The notes under the pieces: generated by a model
Seen by the model: the letters and a program-made list of their open reading frames with translations, nothing else
Told to the model about the DNA's origin: nothing
Databases searched by the model: none
Assembly: GCF_020012125.1 (NCBI RefSeq)
Contig: NZ_JAIFAG010000001.1
Coordinates: 2,108,001-2,172,000 of the forward strand
DNA: 64,000 bases
Source of the DNA: Hymenobacter psoromatis
GTDB lineage: Bacteria; Bacteroidota; Bacteroidia; Cytophagales; Hymenobacteraceae
Reading direction: 5' to 3'
Translations under genes and position numbers: made by a program
Shown here: piece by piece, positions 7,627-16,937 of the stretch
Layout of the letters: every line of letters starts with the position of its first letter
How positions within the stretch are numbered: the stretch's first letter is position 1

Positions 7627-10047
7627 CTACAAGCTGACCGCTAGGGCCTGGCCGGTGTAGGTCACGGTTTTTTCGACTTGGGCAGTAGCCTCGCCGCCGG
7701 TGCCGTGACCGGGCCGCACCACCACCACGCTAAAGGTGCGGCTGGCCGCCATGCCGGGGAAGCTGCCGCGCCGGGCGGTGATGCTGAACTGGCGCAGCTT
7801 GTCGTTCCAGCGCAGCTGGTAGGTGGCAAAGGCACCCTTTTCGTAATTATAGGTGTCGCCCTCGTCCTCGTACACCGTGAACTCACCGTCGGCACCGGGG
7901 TAGACGCGCAGCTCGGTGGGGCCGGTGGTGGGCTGGGTGGCGTACTCTACCTCGGGGCCGAGCGGCACGATGGAGCCGGCGCGCACGTAGAGGGGTAGGG
8001 TTTCGAGGGGCGCGGCGGCGGCAATGGTCTGGCCCCCGGCCAGCGACTGGCCGGTCCAGAAGTCGTACCACTTAGCGGCGGCCGGCAGGTACACCGGGCG
8101 GGTACCGGCCGTAGTGCGGGCCTTGGGACCGGAATACAGCTGCTCGGTAACGGGATTAACCAGGAAAGCCGGCCCGAACATATACTGGTCGGGGATGCCG
8201 TACACGTTTTTATCCTGCCGGAAATCAAACGCCAGCGACCGCATCAAGGTGTAGTTTTCGCGGGTGACGCGGGCGGCCAGCGAGTAGATGTAGGGCAACA
8301 GGCGGTAGCGCAGCTTATCATATTTGAGCAGCGTAGCCTTGGTGGCCGCGTCCCAATTGCTCGAAAACAGCGCCCGCTCGCCCTTGCCGTGGATGCGGAA
8401 AATTGGGCTGAACGCCCCAAACTGAAACCAGCGCGTGAACAGCTCGCGCGCCTGCGGGTCGGCCCAGTTCGGGATGCCCTCGGGGGCGGTGTTGGACTTG
8501 TAGCCGCCAATGTCGGAGGTCCAATACGGGATGCCCGACGCGCAGGCGTTGATGCCCTGCGGCACCTGGCTCTTGAAGGCTCGGAAAGTGGTCAGAATAT
8601 CCGACGACCAGAGCGTGGCGGCGTTGCGCTGCTGCCCCGCAAACGCCTGCCGCACCAGGAAAAACGCCCGCTTGTCGGGCACGTCCGCGCGCCAGCCCTT
8701 GTAGAGGCCCTTGGTGTGCTCTAGGGAGTAGGTATTGAAAAAATCGATGCCTTTGCCCACCGCGAAATCGGCCTTGCGGCGCTCGTCGAGCAGGGCTCCG
8801 TTATCGGGCTCGCACTGGTCTACCCACCAGGCATCCCAGCCGTACTTCTGGATGAGGCCGTCGCGGGCCTGCTGCCAGTACATGTCGCGGGCCTTGGGGC
8901 TGTGGGCATCGTAGTAAGTATCGAAGGTTTTGGTTACGAAATTATCCCAGGTGATGCTGGTCAGGTTACCGGCTTTTTGCAGGGCATCGAAGTTGGCCGT
9001 GCCCTTGCCAAACACCGGCCAGATGGAAATCATGGCGTGGATATTGGCCTGGTGCAGCGCGTCTACCATCGCCTTGGGGTCGGGGTAGCGGGTAGGGTTC
9101 ATCACGTGCGAGCCAATGGGCTGCGGCTCCCAGTAAAACCAGTCCTGCACGATGGCATCAACCGGAATGTGGTTTTGGCGATAGCCATCCTTCACCGAGA
9201 GTACCTCGGCCTGGGTTTTATAGCGGTCCTGCGACTGAAACAGTCCCAGCGACCACTTCGGAAACATGGGGGCCGCACCGGTCGCTACCCGGTACTGATT
9301 AATAATATGGTCGAAATCAGGCCCGTAGAAAAAGTAATAATCGACCTGCTTTCCGCTCTCCGACACGTACTTATACCGCGTATTCCCTTGCTCCGCGCCG
9401 TAGAAGTTCGACGCCGCATAGTTATCCCACAGCAAGCCGTAACCTTTGGTGGAAAGCAGCACCGGAATGGCCCCGGTCATATACTTGATGAGCATTTCCT
9501 GGTTGCGCCCCTTGTAGTTGATGGAGAGCGTGTCTTCGGGGTGGCAGCCCAGGCCGAAAAGACCCTCATCGGCCGGCGACTGGAAGCTGGTGGCGCAGTT
9601 GTAGGTAGCGATGCCGGCGATGGTGGCGGCCGTCATAGTTTTATTACCCTGCGCGGCCTCCGCCGCAATGGGCGCGCCGCGCAGGTCGAAATACGCCACC
9701 GCGTTAGTGGCTTTGTTGACCCGGATTTGCAGCCGAGCGGTAGTAATCGCGATTTGCCCGTTCTGGTCGGCTATTTTGAAGGGCGTTGTCGCCGACCACG
9801 GGTTGTTGACCACCAGCGAGGTTTTGGCCGGAAACGCGGGCAAAATGGTGTACTGCACCTGCACCACGTCGGGCCGGCACACCCGCACGCGCATTAGCCC
9901 CTTGTCGAGCTTAAACGTGACGTTATCCCCGGCCTGGGCGTAGGAGATAACGGTAGCCTGGGCGCTGGCAATCGAGGCGAGGCCGGCGGCCAGCAGCGTA
10001 GCCCGGCCAACCAGGCCGGGGCGAGGGAGCAGTATTTTTAAAAACAT
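7627..10047 (-). CDS. Glycoside hydrolase family 31 (alpha-glucosidase/alpha-xylosidase type)
   Basis: An 806-residue secreted enzyme with a signal peptide (cleavage near residue 29, ASAQA). The order is an N-terminal GH31 beta-sandwich, catalytic barrel (about 255-600) and C-terminal beta domains. The nucleophile motif is WWVDQCEPD (Asp410); the acid/base is probably Asp483 in LWSSD, followed by the YWTSDIGGY and FRIHGKGER blocks usual for this family. The WVDxCEPD variant of the common WxDMNE motif suggests a Bacteroidota subgroup; exact specificity (alpha-glucosidase, alpha-xylosidase or transglycosylase) cannot be fixed. With the neighbouring amylase it could take maltodextrins to glucose. 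Confidence 0.9.
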   Translation of the reverse strand: MFLKILLPRPGLVGRATLLAAGLASIASAQATVISYAQAGDNVTFKLDKGLMRVRVCRPDVVQVQYTILPAFPAKTSLVVNNPWSATTPFKIADQNGQIAITTARLQIRVNKATNAVAYFDLRGAPIAAEAAQGNKTMTAATIAGIATYNCATSFQSPADEGLFGLGCHPEDTLSINYKGRNQEMLIKYMTGAIPVLLSTKGYGLLWDNYAASNFYGAEQGNTRYKYVSESGKQVDYYFFYGPDFDHIINQYRVATGAAPMFPKWSLGLFQSQDRYKTQAEVLSVKDGYRQNHIPVDAIVQDWFYWEPQPIGSHVMNPTRYPDPKAMVDALHQANIHAMISIWPVFGKGTANFDALQKAGNLTSITWDNFVTKTFDTYYDAHSPKARDMYWQQARDGLIQKYGWDAWWVDQCEPDNGALLDERRKADFAVGKGIDFFNTYSLEHTKGLYKGWRADVPDKRAFFLVRQAFAGQQRNAATLWSSDILTTFRAFKSQVPQGINACASGIPYWTSDIGGYKSNTAPEGIPNWADPQARELFTRWFQFGAFSPIFRIHGKGERALFSSNWDAATKATLLKYDKLRYRLLPYIYSLAARVTRENYTLMRSLAFDFRQDKNVYGIPDQYMFGPAFLVNPVTEQLYSGPKARTTAGTRPVYLPAAAKWYDFWTGQSLAGGQTIAAAAPLETLPLYVRAGSIVPLGPEVEYATQPTTGPTELRVYPGADGEFTVYEDEGDTYNYEKGAFATYQLRWNDKLRQFSITARRGSFPGMAASRTFSVVVVRPGHGTGGEATAQVEKTVTYTGQALAVSL

Positions 10048-10156
10048 GGGTGGGAAATAAGCAGTTAAAATTGGGAACCAGCAGTTTGAAGCGCGCTTAC
10101 AAAGGCGAAGTAAGTCGGAATGCGCGTGGTAGCGCGTCGTAACTGGTAAGACTGCC

Positions 10157-10201
10157 TAGTATCGGTTTAAATAGTATCGGCTCAGATAGTATTAGCTGGC
10201 T
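10157..10201. repeat. Three 15-bp direct repeats between GH31 and aspA
   Basis: TAGTATCGG-TTTAAA, TAGTATCGG-CTCAGA and TAGTATTAG-CTGGCT follow one another head to tail with an exact 15-base period. They lie about 110 bases upstream of the GH31 start and 96-140 bases upstream of aspA. Regularly spaced repeats in a divergent promoter region suggest a binding site for a multimeric regulator; no regulator is identified. Confidence 0.6.
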
Positions 10202-10296
10202 ACCACCACAGTTGGCCCGCCCCGCGGCGGCGCATACGGCCTGCCTAGCGCAGCTTTGCGTAAAACGAGTACTTTTCACGCTCTCCCTTTCCCCGC

Positions 10297-11706
10297 ATGC
10301 ACTCATCCACCCGCCTCGAACACGATTTCCTGGGCGAATTGCCCATTCCCGCCGATGCTTACTACGGTATCCAGACCCTGCGGGCGCTGGAAAACTTCCA
10401 TATCACGGGCATTCCGATTAAGGTAGAGCCGCTGTTTGTGCAGGCGCTGGCCTTCGTGAAAAAGGGCGCGGCCCTGGCCAATAAGGAGCTAGGCGTGCTC
10501 GACCCCGCTATTGCTGACTACATTGCGCAAGCCTGCGACCGCGTAGCCAGCGGCGAGTTCGACAATCAGTTTCTGACCGATATGATTCAGGGTGGGGCCG
10601 GCACCTCGGTGAATATGAATGCCAATGAGGTAATTGCCAACGTGGCCCTGGAAATGATGGGCCACCAGAAGGGCGAGTATCAATACTGCCACCCCAATAA
10701 TCACGTCAACTGCTCGCAGAGCACCAATGACGCCTACCCCACTGCTTTTCGCATAGCCCTGAATAACAAGCTAGTCGGCTACCGCGACACGCTCTCGCAG
10801 CTGGCCGACGCGTTTTTTGCCAAGGGCCAGGAATTTCAGAACGTGCTCAAGATGGGCCGCACTCAGCTCCAGGATGCCGTGCCGATGAGCATGGGCGACG
10901 AGTTCAACGCCTTCGCCACTAACCTGCGCGAGGAGCTGTTGCGCATCGACGACTCGCGCCGGCTCATTGCCGAAATCAACATGGGGGCTACCGCCATTGG
11001 CACCGGCATCAATACGCCGCCCGGCTACGCGGGACTGGTAACCAAGCATTTGCGCCAGATAACGGGCCTCGACCTCAGCCTGGCCGGCGACCTCATCGAG
11101 GCTACCTACGATACCGGGGCCTACGTGCAGCTCTCGGGCGTGCTCAAGCGCACGGCCGTGAAGCTGAGTAAGATATGCAACGACCTGCGCCTGCTGAGCA
11201 GCGGCCCGCGCTGCGGCATCAACGAAATCAACCTGCCCGCCCTGCAGCCCGGCAGCAGCATTATGCCCGGCAAGGTGAACCCGGTGGTACCCGAAGTGGT
11301 GAACCAGACGGCCTTCTACGTCATCGGGGCTGACCTTACCGTGACGATGGCCGCCGAGGCCGGTCAGCTCCAACTCAATGTAATGGAGCCGGTTATCTCA
11401 TTCGCGCTCTTCACCAGCATCTCCTACATGACCAACGCCTGCCGCACGCTGCGCGAAAAGTGCGTGCTCGGCATCACGGCCAACGTGGAGCACGCCGCTA
11501 ATCTGGTTTATAATAGCATCGGTATCGTGACCCAGCTCAATCCCGTGCTCGGCTACGAAACCAGCGCCAGCATCGCCAAGGAGGCCTTGGCCACCGGCAA
11601 GTCGGTCCATGACATAGCAGTGACCGAGCGCGGGCTATTGACCCAGGAGAAATGGGACGGGATTTTCACGTTTGAAAACCTCATTCGGCCGGTGTTTATT
11701 CAATAA
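10297..11706 (+). CDS. aspA: Aspartate ammonia-lyase
   Basis: A 469-residue enzyme of the fumarase/aspartase superfamily. The signature [11 protein letters not shown] starts at Gly319 and holds the flexible catalytic serine loop. Other blocks are [14 protein letters not shown] and [11 protein letters not shown], the latter typical of aspartase/fumarase II. It converts L-aspartate to fumarate and ammonia in the cytoplasm, feeding carbon into the TCA cycle. The N-terminus ([14 protein letters not shown]) favours AspA over FumC. A near-consensus -7 box CAGCTTTG sits at 10251-10258. Confidence 0.95.
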   Translation: MHSSTRLEHDFLGELPIPADAYYGIQTLRALENFHITGIPIKVEPLFVQALAFVKKGAALANKELGVLDPAIADYIAQACDRVASGEFDNQFLTDMIQGGAGTSVNMNANEVIANVALEMMGHQKGEYQYCHPNNHVNCSQSTNDAYPTAFRIALNNKLVGYRDTLSQLADAFFAKGQEFQNVLKMGRTQLQDAVPMSMGDEFNAFATNLREELLRIDDSRRLIAEINMGATAIGTGINTPPGYAGLVTKHLRQITGLDLSLAGDLIEATYDTGAYVQLSGVLKRTAVKLSKICNDLRLLSSGPRCGINEINLPALQPGSSIMPGKVNPVVPEVVNQTAFYVIGADLTVTMAAEAGQLQLNVMEPVISFALFTSISYMTNACRTLREKCVLGITANVEHAANLVYNSIGIVTQLNPVLGYETSASIAKEALATGKSVHDIAVTERGLLTQEKWDGIFTFENLIRPVFIQ

Positions 11707-11816
11707 TTCCAAACTTCTATTTGGTGCAGCGCCTACCCTATATTCTCTGATGCAGTGGATAAAGTGGCCGCTCGCGAGCGATGCATTGGCCAATCTGCTG
11801 TTTACCTAACCTGGAT

Positions 11817-11939
11817 TCAGGTGGTTATAACCGTGCACTGCTCAATGCGCTTGTCATAGCCTTTACCCTCAAAAATGCGCTGCACGAAAATGCCCGGCGT
11901 GTGAATCTGGTTGGGGTCGAGGGTGCCAGCGGGTACTAG
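11817..11939 (-). pseudogene. 3' remnant of 3-oxoacid CoA-transferase subunit A (scoA)
   Basis: Read on the minus strand, the 40 codons before the TGA at 11817-11819 encode AGTLDPNQIHTPGIFVQRIF and then KRIEQCTV, which is recognisably the C-terminus of the alpha subunit of succinyl-CoA:3-ketoacid CoA-transferase. The frame is open right up to the end of the insertion sequence at 11940. The rest of the gene is not found beyond the element: the flank there closes the frame after a few codons. So about four fifths of the gene has been lost, by deletion or earlier rearrangement. Confidence 0.75.
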
Positions 11940-12731
11940 GAAGTGTTAACAGTAGGTAGTAGGTTCGGGAATGGAGTATCTGTTGACCGACGCGCAGTGG
12001 GCACGTATCGCGCTGCTGCTACCGGGCCGGGTTGGTACGGAAGGCGGGCGGGGCCAAGACAACCGGCGCTTTGTCGAGGCCGTGCTGTGGCTCATGCGTA
12101 ACGGCTGCCGCTGGCGGGCCTTGCCGGTCGCGTGGGGCAACTGGCATACCACATACACCCGCTTCCAGCGCTGGACCGCCGCGGGCATATGGGCCCAGGT
12201 GCTGGCGGCGGTGCAGCAACATGATGCCTTGCACACGCTGCTGCTCGATTCGACCACCATACGCGCCCACCAATACGCGAGCGGGGCGCGCAAAAAAACG
12301 GGCCGCAAGCCCTGGGGCGCAGCCACGGGGGACTGACCAGTAAATTGCACGTCGTGGCCGACACTCGCGGCCACTTCGTACGCGGCTGCCTGACGGCGGG
12401 CCAGCGCCCTGATGCTCCGCAGGCCTTGCCCCTGCTCGAAGGCTTGGCCCCGGCCTACCTCCTCGCCGACCGCGGCTACGATTCCGACCCGCTCGTGGCC
12501 ACCCTGGCGGCGCGCGGCACCTGCGCGGTGATTCCGCCCCGGCGCAAGCGCCGCACGCCCCGCGCCTACGACGCGGCCCGGTATGCCCAGCGCCACCTCG
12601 TGGAGCGGCTTTTTAGCCGCTTAAAGCAGTTTCGGCGCGTGGCCACCCGCCATGACAAGTCGGATACGCATTTTCTGGACTTTATTCAGCTAGCCGCGAC
12701 CGTACTCTGGCTACGTGACTGTTAACACTTC
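11940..12731 (+). mobile_element. IS5-family insertion sequence (IS427-like), 792 bp
   Basis: The ends are perfect 14-base inverted repeats, GAAGTGTTAACAGT at 11940-11953 and its complement at 12718-12731. They are flanked on both sides by CTAG (11936-11939 and 12732-12735), consistent with a short target duplication as reported for the IS427 group of IS5. The element contains one transposase split over two frames. It abuts the scoA remnant and lies 140 bases from a degraded amidohydrolase gene. Confidence 0.92.
11971..12725 (+). CDS. IS5-family transposase made by -1 frameshift (DDE)
   Basis: Two overlapping frames: 11971-12336 (HTH-type N-terminus and first catalytic residue) and 12345-12725 in the -1 frame. 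An A7 run at 12292-12298 reads AAA AAA A in frame 0. Slipping back one base there yields a continuous product of about 251 residues passing through GRSHGGLTSKLH, the conserved IS5 block that neither frame alone contains. Catalytic residues are Asp93 (LLLDSTTIRAH), Asp167 (LLADRGYDSD) and Glu212 (HLVERLFSRLKQFRRVATR, the YREK-like region). All key residues are intact, so the element may be active. Confidence 0.88.
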
Positions 12732-12769
12732 CTAGTTCTAGTTTTAGAATTAGATTTTAGAAGCTAGTT

Positions 12770-12803
12770 CCCCCTCTTTTTTGGAGAGGGAGCCAGGGGG
12801 TGA
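12770..12803. repeat. C-rich/G-rich hairpin repeat
   Basis: A CCCCCTCT stretch, a T run, then GGAGAGGG and AGGGGGTGA: stem CCCTCT/AGAGGG with further C5/G5 pairing. This kind of sequence is a common short intergenic repeat in Bacteroidota genomes (from memory, not searched). It lies between the insertion sequence and the broken amidohydrolase. Confidence 0.5.
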
Positions 12804-12873
12804 AGTGTCGTTGGTGGATAACTAAGCCAGAACGTAACGATGCTTGGAATACAGGAAAATATATATTAACTCA

Positions 12874-13840
12874 TTACAAGCCAAACAGCTGCCGGGCATT
12901 GCCGCTCATAAACGCCGTCAAATATTCGGGCGGAATACTCTAGTCCAACTTCGCGAGCACCTGCTCGACTATCGGGGCGGGCGTGAAGGGCGCATCACTG
13001 CCGTAGAGAATGTGCGTGGGGTCGACTATCGTGAGCAGGGTGGGCAGCAGGCGGGACAGCGGGAAGCCGGCCAGGTCGTAATACAAGCTGCGGAAGGCCG
13101 CGAATAGCTCGTCGTCGGTGGGCGTGGGCGTGAGGCCGAGCAGCCCCGCGAAGCCCGCTACCCGGTCGGCCACCACCAGGAGCGCCGCCCCGGCGTGTGG
13201 CACGATGATGCGCACCCGCGGAAACCGCGTGGTGATGCCGCGCAGCACCAAGTTGGTCACCGAGCGGGTCATTCCAAACAAGAACTCCAAGATGGGCTGG
13301 GGGTAGCCCAGGGCCAGGTCGAGGCAACACTCGCAGGAGGGCGAGGTGGGGTGGACAAACGCCACCGCCCCGCGCTGGTCCAGCTCGGCAAAAATCTGGT
13401 CGAGGTGCTCGTCACCCAGATACACGCCGTTGGCGTTGGTTTCAAACACTACCGCGTCGGCGTGCAGCACATCGAGAGCGTAGCGCAGCTCGGCCAGCGC
13501 CCCGTCGAAATCGGGCAGCGGTGCCGCCGCGTAGAAGCCGAACCGCTCTAGGTACTGGGCTTTGAGGCGGCTGCCCTCGTCATTGACCGCCCGCGCCAGT
13601 TGGCGCGCGGCGGCATCGTCGCCGAAATGCACGCCCGGCGAGGAAACCGACAAAAAAGCTTTCCGTACGCCCAACTTATCCATCTGGGCTAGGGCGGCGG
13701 CTTCGCTCCACTGGGGTAGGGCGGGTATCCCATCGGGTTGGCTGTGGCCGGCCGCCAGGGCCGCCTCGCGGTACACGGGGGCAGGTAATGCACATGAAGT
13801 CAATGCGTTCCAGGGAATTCTGGCTCAGGTTCTGACTCAT
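12874..13840 (-). pseudogene. Amidohydrolase (metal-dependent hydrolase) pseudogene
   Basis: Read from an ATG at 13838-13840, the protein starts with ERIDF. It then needs a frame change to read HVHYLPP and a second to read VYREAALAAGHSQPDG. Two single-base deletions about 20 bases apart therefore destroy the N-terminal HxH metal site. Downstream the frame is intact for about 285 codons (FVHPTSP, PHAGAALLVVADR, ILYGSDAPFTP, the amidohydrolase-2 core) until a TAG at 12940-12942. After that stop the same frame continues as IPPEYLTAFMSGNARQLFGL to a natural TAA at 12874, the usual end of this family. Three lesions make it non-functional. It lies 13 bases after the hydrolase gene in the same operon. 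Confidence 0.85.
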
Positions 13841-13852
13841 GGATATGCGCAG

Positions 13853-14698
13853 TTAGTGGTTTAGTTTAGCCAGGGCGGCCAGCAGGCCCTGGGCAAATTC
13901 GGCGGGGTGCAGTACGTAGCCGCTCACGTGCCCGCCCGGCAGCTCCAGCAGGGGCCGGTGCAGCTGCGCGGCCAGCGCCTGCACGGCTTCATAGGGCATG
14001 GTGCCGTGCGATTCCAACCCGCCCACCGGTACTATGCGGTCGGCATAGCTGGCCAACTGGGCCATATCGAAGTGCGCCTGGGGGTAGGCGCTGGCCTCGT
14101 TCTCGAACCAGAACACGCTATTTTTCATCGCGGCCGCGTCGCGCTCACGCTGCATGAGCGGAGCATCGGCCTTGCTCACCAGCTCGGCGGCAAATTTCTG
14201 CATCACGGCCTTCATGCCTTCTGCCTTATAGGTGGCCTGCAAGTCGGTGTAGAAGTGCGCAAAGTCGCCTGCCTCGGGTAGCACTTGCAGCAGCGGGGGC
14301 TCATGGGGCACCAGAGTGCGCACCGCGGCGGGGTGGCGCGCCAGCAGCGTGAGGGCCACGATGGCCCCCGAGCTGGTGCCAAACACCGTGGCCGGCTCCG
14401 GGCTGAGGTGGGCCAGCAAGCGCTGGGCATCGTCGGCATCGGCTTCGCGCTTGTAGGGCAGGTCCTGGGGGCCTACCAATTCGCTACGCGAATACCCGCG
14501 CCGGTCGTAGGTCACCACCGTGTACTGGCCGGCCAGAAACCGCTTGATGGGCATGAAGATGTTCGCGTCGCCGTTCGCGCCCGGAATCAGTAGCAGCAGC
14601 GGCCCCGCGCCGATGGTTTCGAAGTAAAGGCGGGCACCCGGCACATCGAGGTACTGGCCGGCGACTGGCGGGGCGGATGGGATTTGGGGGGTATCCAT
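13853..14698 (-). CDS. Alpha/beta hydrolase
   Basis: A 281-residue cytoplasmic protein without a signal peptide. The alpha/beta fold is clear: LLLIPGANGDANIF (oxyanion region), YDRRGYSRSE, nucleophile GTSSGA, and a late LPGGHVSGYV histidine. Similar proteins are annotated as hydrolases or esterases without known substrate. It is the middle gene of a TetR-hydrolase-amidohydrolase unit in which the last gene is broken, suggesting a small catabolic pathway that has been lost or is being lost. Confidence 0.85.
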   Translation of the reverse strand: MDTPQIPSAPPVAGQYLDVPGARLYFETIGAGPLLLLIPGANGDANIFMPIKRFLAGQYTVVTYDRRGYSRSELVGPQDLPYKREADADDAQRLLAHLSPEPATVFGTSSGAIVALTLLARHPAAVRTLVPHEPPLLQVLPEAGDFAHFYTDLQATYKAEGMKAVMQKFAAELVSKADAPLMQRERDAAAMKNSVFWFENEASAYPQAHFDMAQLASYADRIVPVGGLESHGTMPYEAVQALAAQLHRPLLELPGGHVSGYVLHPAEFAQGLLAALAKLNH

Positions 14699-14799
14699 GC
14701 GGGTTAGTAAGGGAAAGTGGAAAGGAGGCGGTTCGTCATGAAAGCAGTGTTTATACAGCTGATTTAGTCAAATGATTAAAAGCCGGTCAAAAAAAGCGC

Positions 14800-15402
14800 T
14801 CACTCAATTATCAGGCTCATCCAGCGCACGACCAGCGCCTTACGCTCGTGCATGAGCTGGGCAAATGCGGCCTCACCGAGCGGCTCGGCGGCCTGCACTA
14901 CGGGCTTGAGGATGAAGGGAAACAGCAGCATCCCGATAAAAGTCAGGAACACCTGCACTGGCTCGGCCGCTGGCTGCCGCTCCACCAGCTGCCGGGCAAA
15001 CGCGGAATGAGCCAGCTGCTGCATCAACGGGGCCTGCTGGCTGAACCAGGTTGGGTTGGCCCGCAGCTCGCTCAGCACGAACATCGGCATCTCGGGCTGT
15101 TGCAGCAGCAGGTCGATATACTGGCTGGTAATGAGTTCGATTTTCTCGTCCAGCGTCGTGGCCGCATCGTGAAAGAGCGGCGCAACGACCCCGAAAAACT
15201 GCTGGGTATTTTCGCGCAGCACGAGGTTGAAGAGGTTTTGCTTGCTGCGGAAATAGTAGTTGAGCAGGGCCAGATTCTGGCCGGCTTCCTCGGCAATGTC
15301 GCGGGTGCGGGTCGCGGCGTAGCCCTTGCGCAGAAATATGCGCCGGGCCGCCTCTTTCAATTGTTCTTCGGCCGAAAGCTTTTCGCGTAGTGACTGGCTC
15401 AT
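14800..15402 (-). CDS. TetR/AcrR-family transcriptional regulator
   Basis: A 200-residue regulator. The N-terminal HTH (about 12-60) shows ARRIFLRKGYAATRTRDIAE and LALLNYYFRSKQNLFN, typical of TetR recognition helices. The C-terminal ligand domain (about 80-200) is of the AcrR type and the effector is unknown. It is the first gene of the hydrolase-amidohydrolase unit and may control it and itself. An inverted repeat at 15433-15502 lies just upstream. Confidence 0.93.
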   Translation of the reverse strand: MSQSLREKLSAEEQLKEAARRIFLRKGYAATRTRDIAEEAGQNLALLNYYFRSKQNLFNLVLRENTQQFFGVVAPLFHDAATTLDEKIELITSQYIDLLLQQPEMPMFVLSELRANPTWFSQQAPLMQQLAHSAFARQLVERQPAAEPVQVFLTFIGMLLFPFILKPVVQAAEPLGEAAFAQLMHERKALVVRWMSLIIE

Positions 15403-15432
15403 AAAACGCGCGGGACGGTGCAGAATGACCGC

Positions 15433-15502
15433 CTCTGGTTCTGGTTAATAGCTTTTCGCGTGGCTTTTAACGATAAGAAAAATGGCTGCGCCCAGACCAG
15501 AG
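15433..15502. promoter_or_regulatory. Widely spaced inverted repeat upstream of TetR gene
   Basis: CTCTGGTTCTGG at 15433-15444 and CCAGACCAGAG at 15492-15502 are complementary apart from one extra base, about 47 bases apart, within 100 bases of the TetR start. The two arms could be two operator half-regions. The assignment is by position only. Confidence 0.3.
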
Positions 15503-15638
15503 AATTAATTTAACTTTTCTAATTATCTGTCCCCGCTCCAAAATTAACAGGAATTACGCACGGGACGTACTTTGCTGACCGTGCAAGTATAGGTAGCCGT
15601 AGCCAGGCCCGGTAGGAGCCGCCTACTCCTACCAGGTA

Positions 15639-16723
15639 AGTACCCGTGGTTAATTAGTTTATGTTAAATTTTGAGAAATTTATTCTCCATAAATTTCCTA
15701 CTTGCGCTAAGCAACGATTAACTGCGTAGAAAAGAGTATCCTTATTAAAGTAGTCACCTGGGTCAAGCTGTTCTTTCTTCAATTTACGCCAAAGTGTTTC
15801 CGCAATATTGAGGTGTGGCGAATAAGTAGGTAAATAAAATACACGTAATCCGCGTGCTTCCCAAAAAGGTAATTGCTGCTGGATTAGCTGCGCTTTGTGG
15901 ATACTTGCATTATCTACCACAATTACTGTTGGCTTTCGAATCTTAAAAGATAATTCTTCTAGTTGTGTAAAGATAAAATTTGCGCTAATAGTCGTTTCCG
16001 TTGTTAACCAATGGGTTTGATTGCGTCGGCTAATAAGTCCCCAAATATTGATTTTATAGCCTTGCTCAACTGGTATGAAAACTTCTTCTCCTAGAAACTG
16101 CCACCCGTAGGGCACGTAGCCCGTACTGCACACATGGCTTTCATCTCCGTAAAATAAGTCTAGAAAACCTTGCTCGCAAAGTATCTCTAATTCAGTTAAT
16201 TGCGCCTTCTTTAAGGCATATAAATCCGGGCAGGGCTTGCCTTTACAGCGCCTTCTTATTCGCTTATATCGTCCGTCAAGACTTTTAAAAAAGATTTAAA
16301 GGTGCTCAAGCTAACCGATTTGTTAGTTTCCTGTTCCCATTCCGCTTTAGCCGTTTCAATACGTTGTCTATTCGCTTTGATAGCTTGCAAAACAGACTCT
16401 TTATCCTCCACTACGCTTACTACTGCTTTGCGCCCGCGTCCAGTCTTTGTTTGTAGTCCCTCAATACCCTCCTCTTGATAGCGTTTTGTCCACCCATTAA
16501 CACTTACATAAGTCATAGCCGTAAACTTGGCTACTTGTTCTGAGGTGAGCCCGATAGCTTTTAATAAAATCACTTCGCATCTAGCACGAAAACAGGGCGT
16601 CTTTCCCGTTCTAGCTCCTTGTTCTAAGGCTGACTTTTCAGATTTACTCAGTAAGGGGGGTATTAACTCTTGACATGATACAAAGCTAATCATTATAATA
16701 TAAACTAATTAGCAACAAGTACT
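15639..16723 (-). mobile_element. IS630-family insertion sequence, about 1.09 kb
   Basis: The ends form a 28-base imperfect inverted repeat (23 matches), beginning AGTAC and containing TAATTAGTTTAT. A TA dinucleotide flanks each side (15637-15638 and 16724-16725), the target duplication of the IS630/Tc1-mariner group. Base composition is visibly more AT-rich than the surroundings, pointing to recent arrival. It inserted four bases from a small hairpin (GGTAGGAG/CTCCTACC at 15611-15633). Confidence 0.92.
15654..16693 (-). CDS. IS630-family transposase made by -1 frameshift (DDE)
   Basis: Frame A (16256-16693) encodes the HTH part (LTSEQVAKFTAMTYVSVNGW, then a GRGRKA linker). The catalytic part is in the -1 frame down to 15654. 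At 16283-16289 the minus strand reads T TTA AAA in frame, a canonical -1 slippery heptamer. Slipping there joins the parts through FLKSLDGRYKRIRRRCKGKP, the block expected in IS630 proteins, giving about 346 residues. The catalytic triad is Asp184 (YGDESH), Asp261 (VIVVDNASIH) and Glu299 (HLNIAETLWRKLK). No lesions were seen. Confidence 0.88.
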
Positions 16724-16937
16724 TAACCCCTGCTTCATCGACCAAAGGGCGGAATTTAAATGATGGTTTTCAGTTCGGGTAATAATGGCCAGCAATACTA
16801 GATGAGACTTTTAATGCTACTGACAAATGTTATTAGGGAATGATAAGGTTTACCTTTCGTCCGGTATGCTACGAGGCATTTAAACCGCTTCGATTACTTT
16901 TACCTACCTGCTGGTTACCCCATCCCTTTTCCCGCCC

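Noticed and set aside
8902-9897. A 331-codon open frame opposite the GH31 gene
   Set aside because: It is antisense to conserved GH31 motifs and is a by-product of high GC and codon structure.
10157-10201. Replication iterons
   Set aside because: Only three 15-bp copies in a promoter region, with no rep or dnaA gene and no other origin features nearby.
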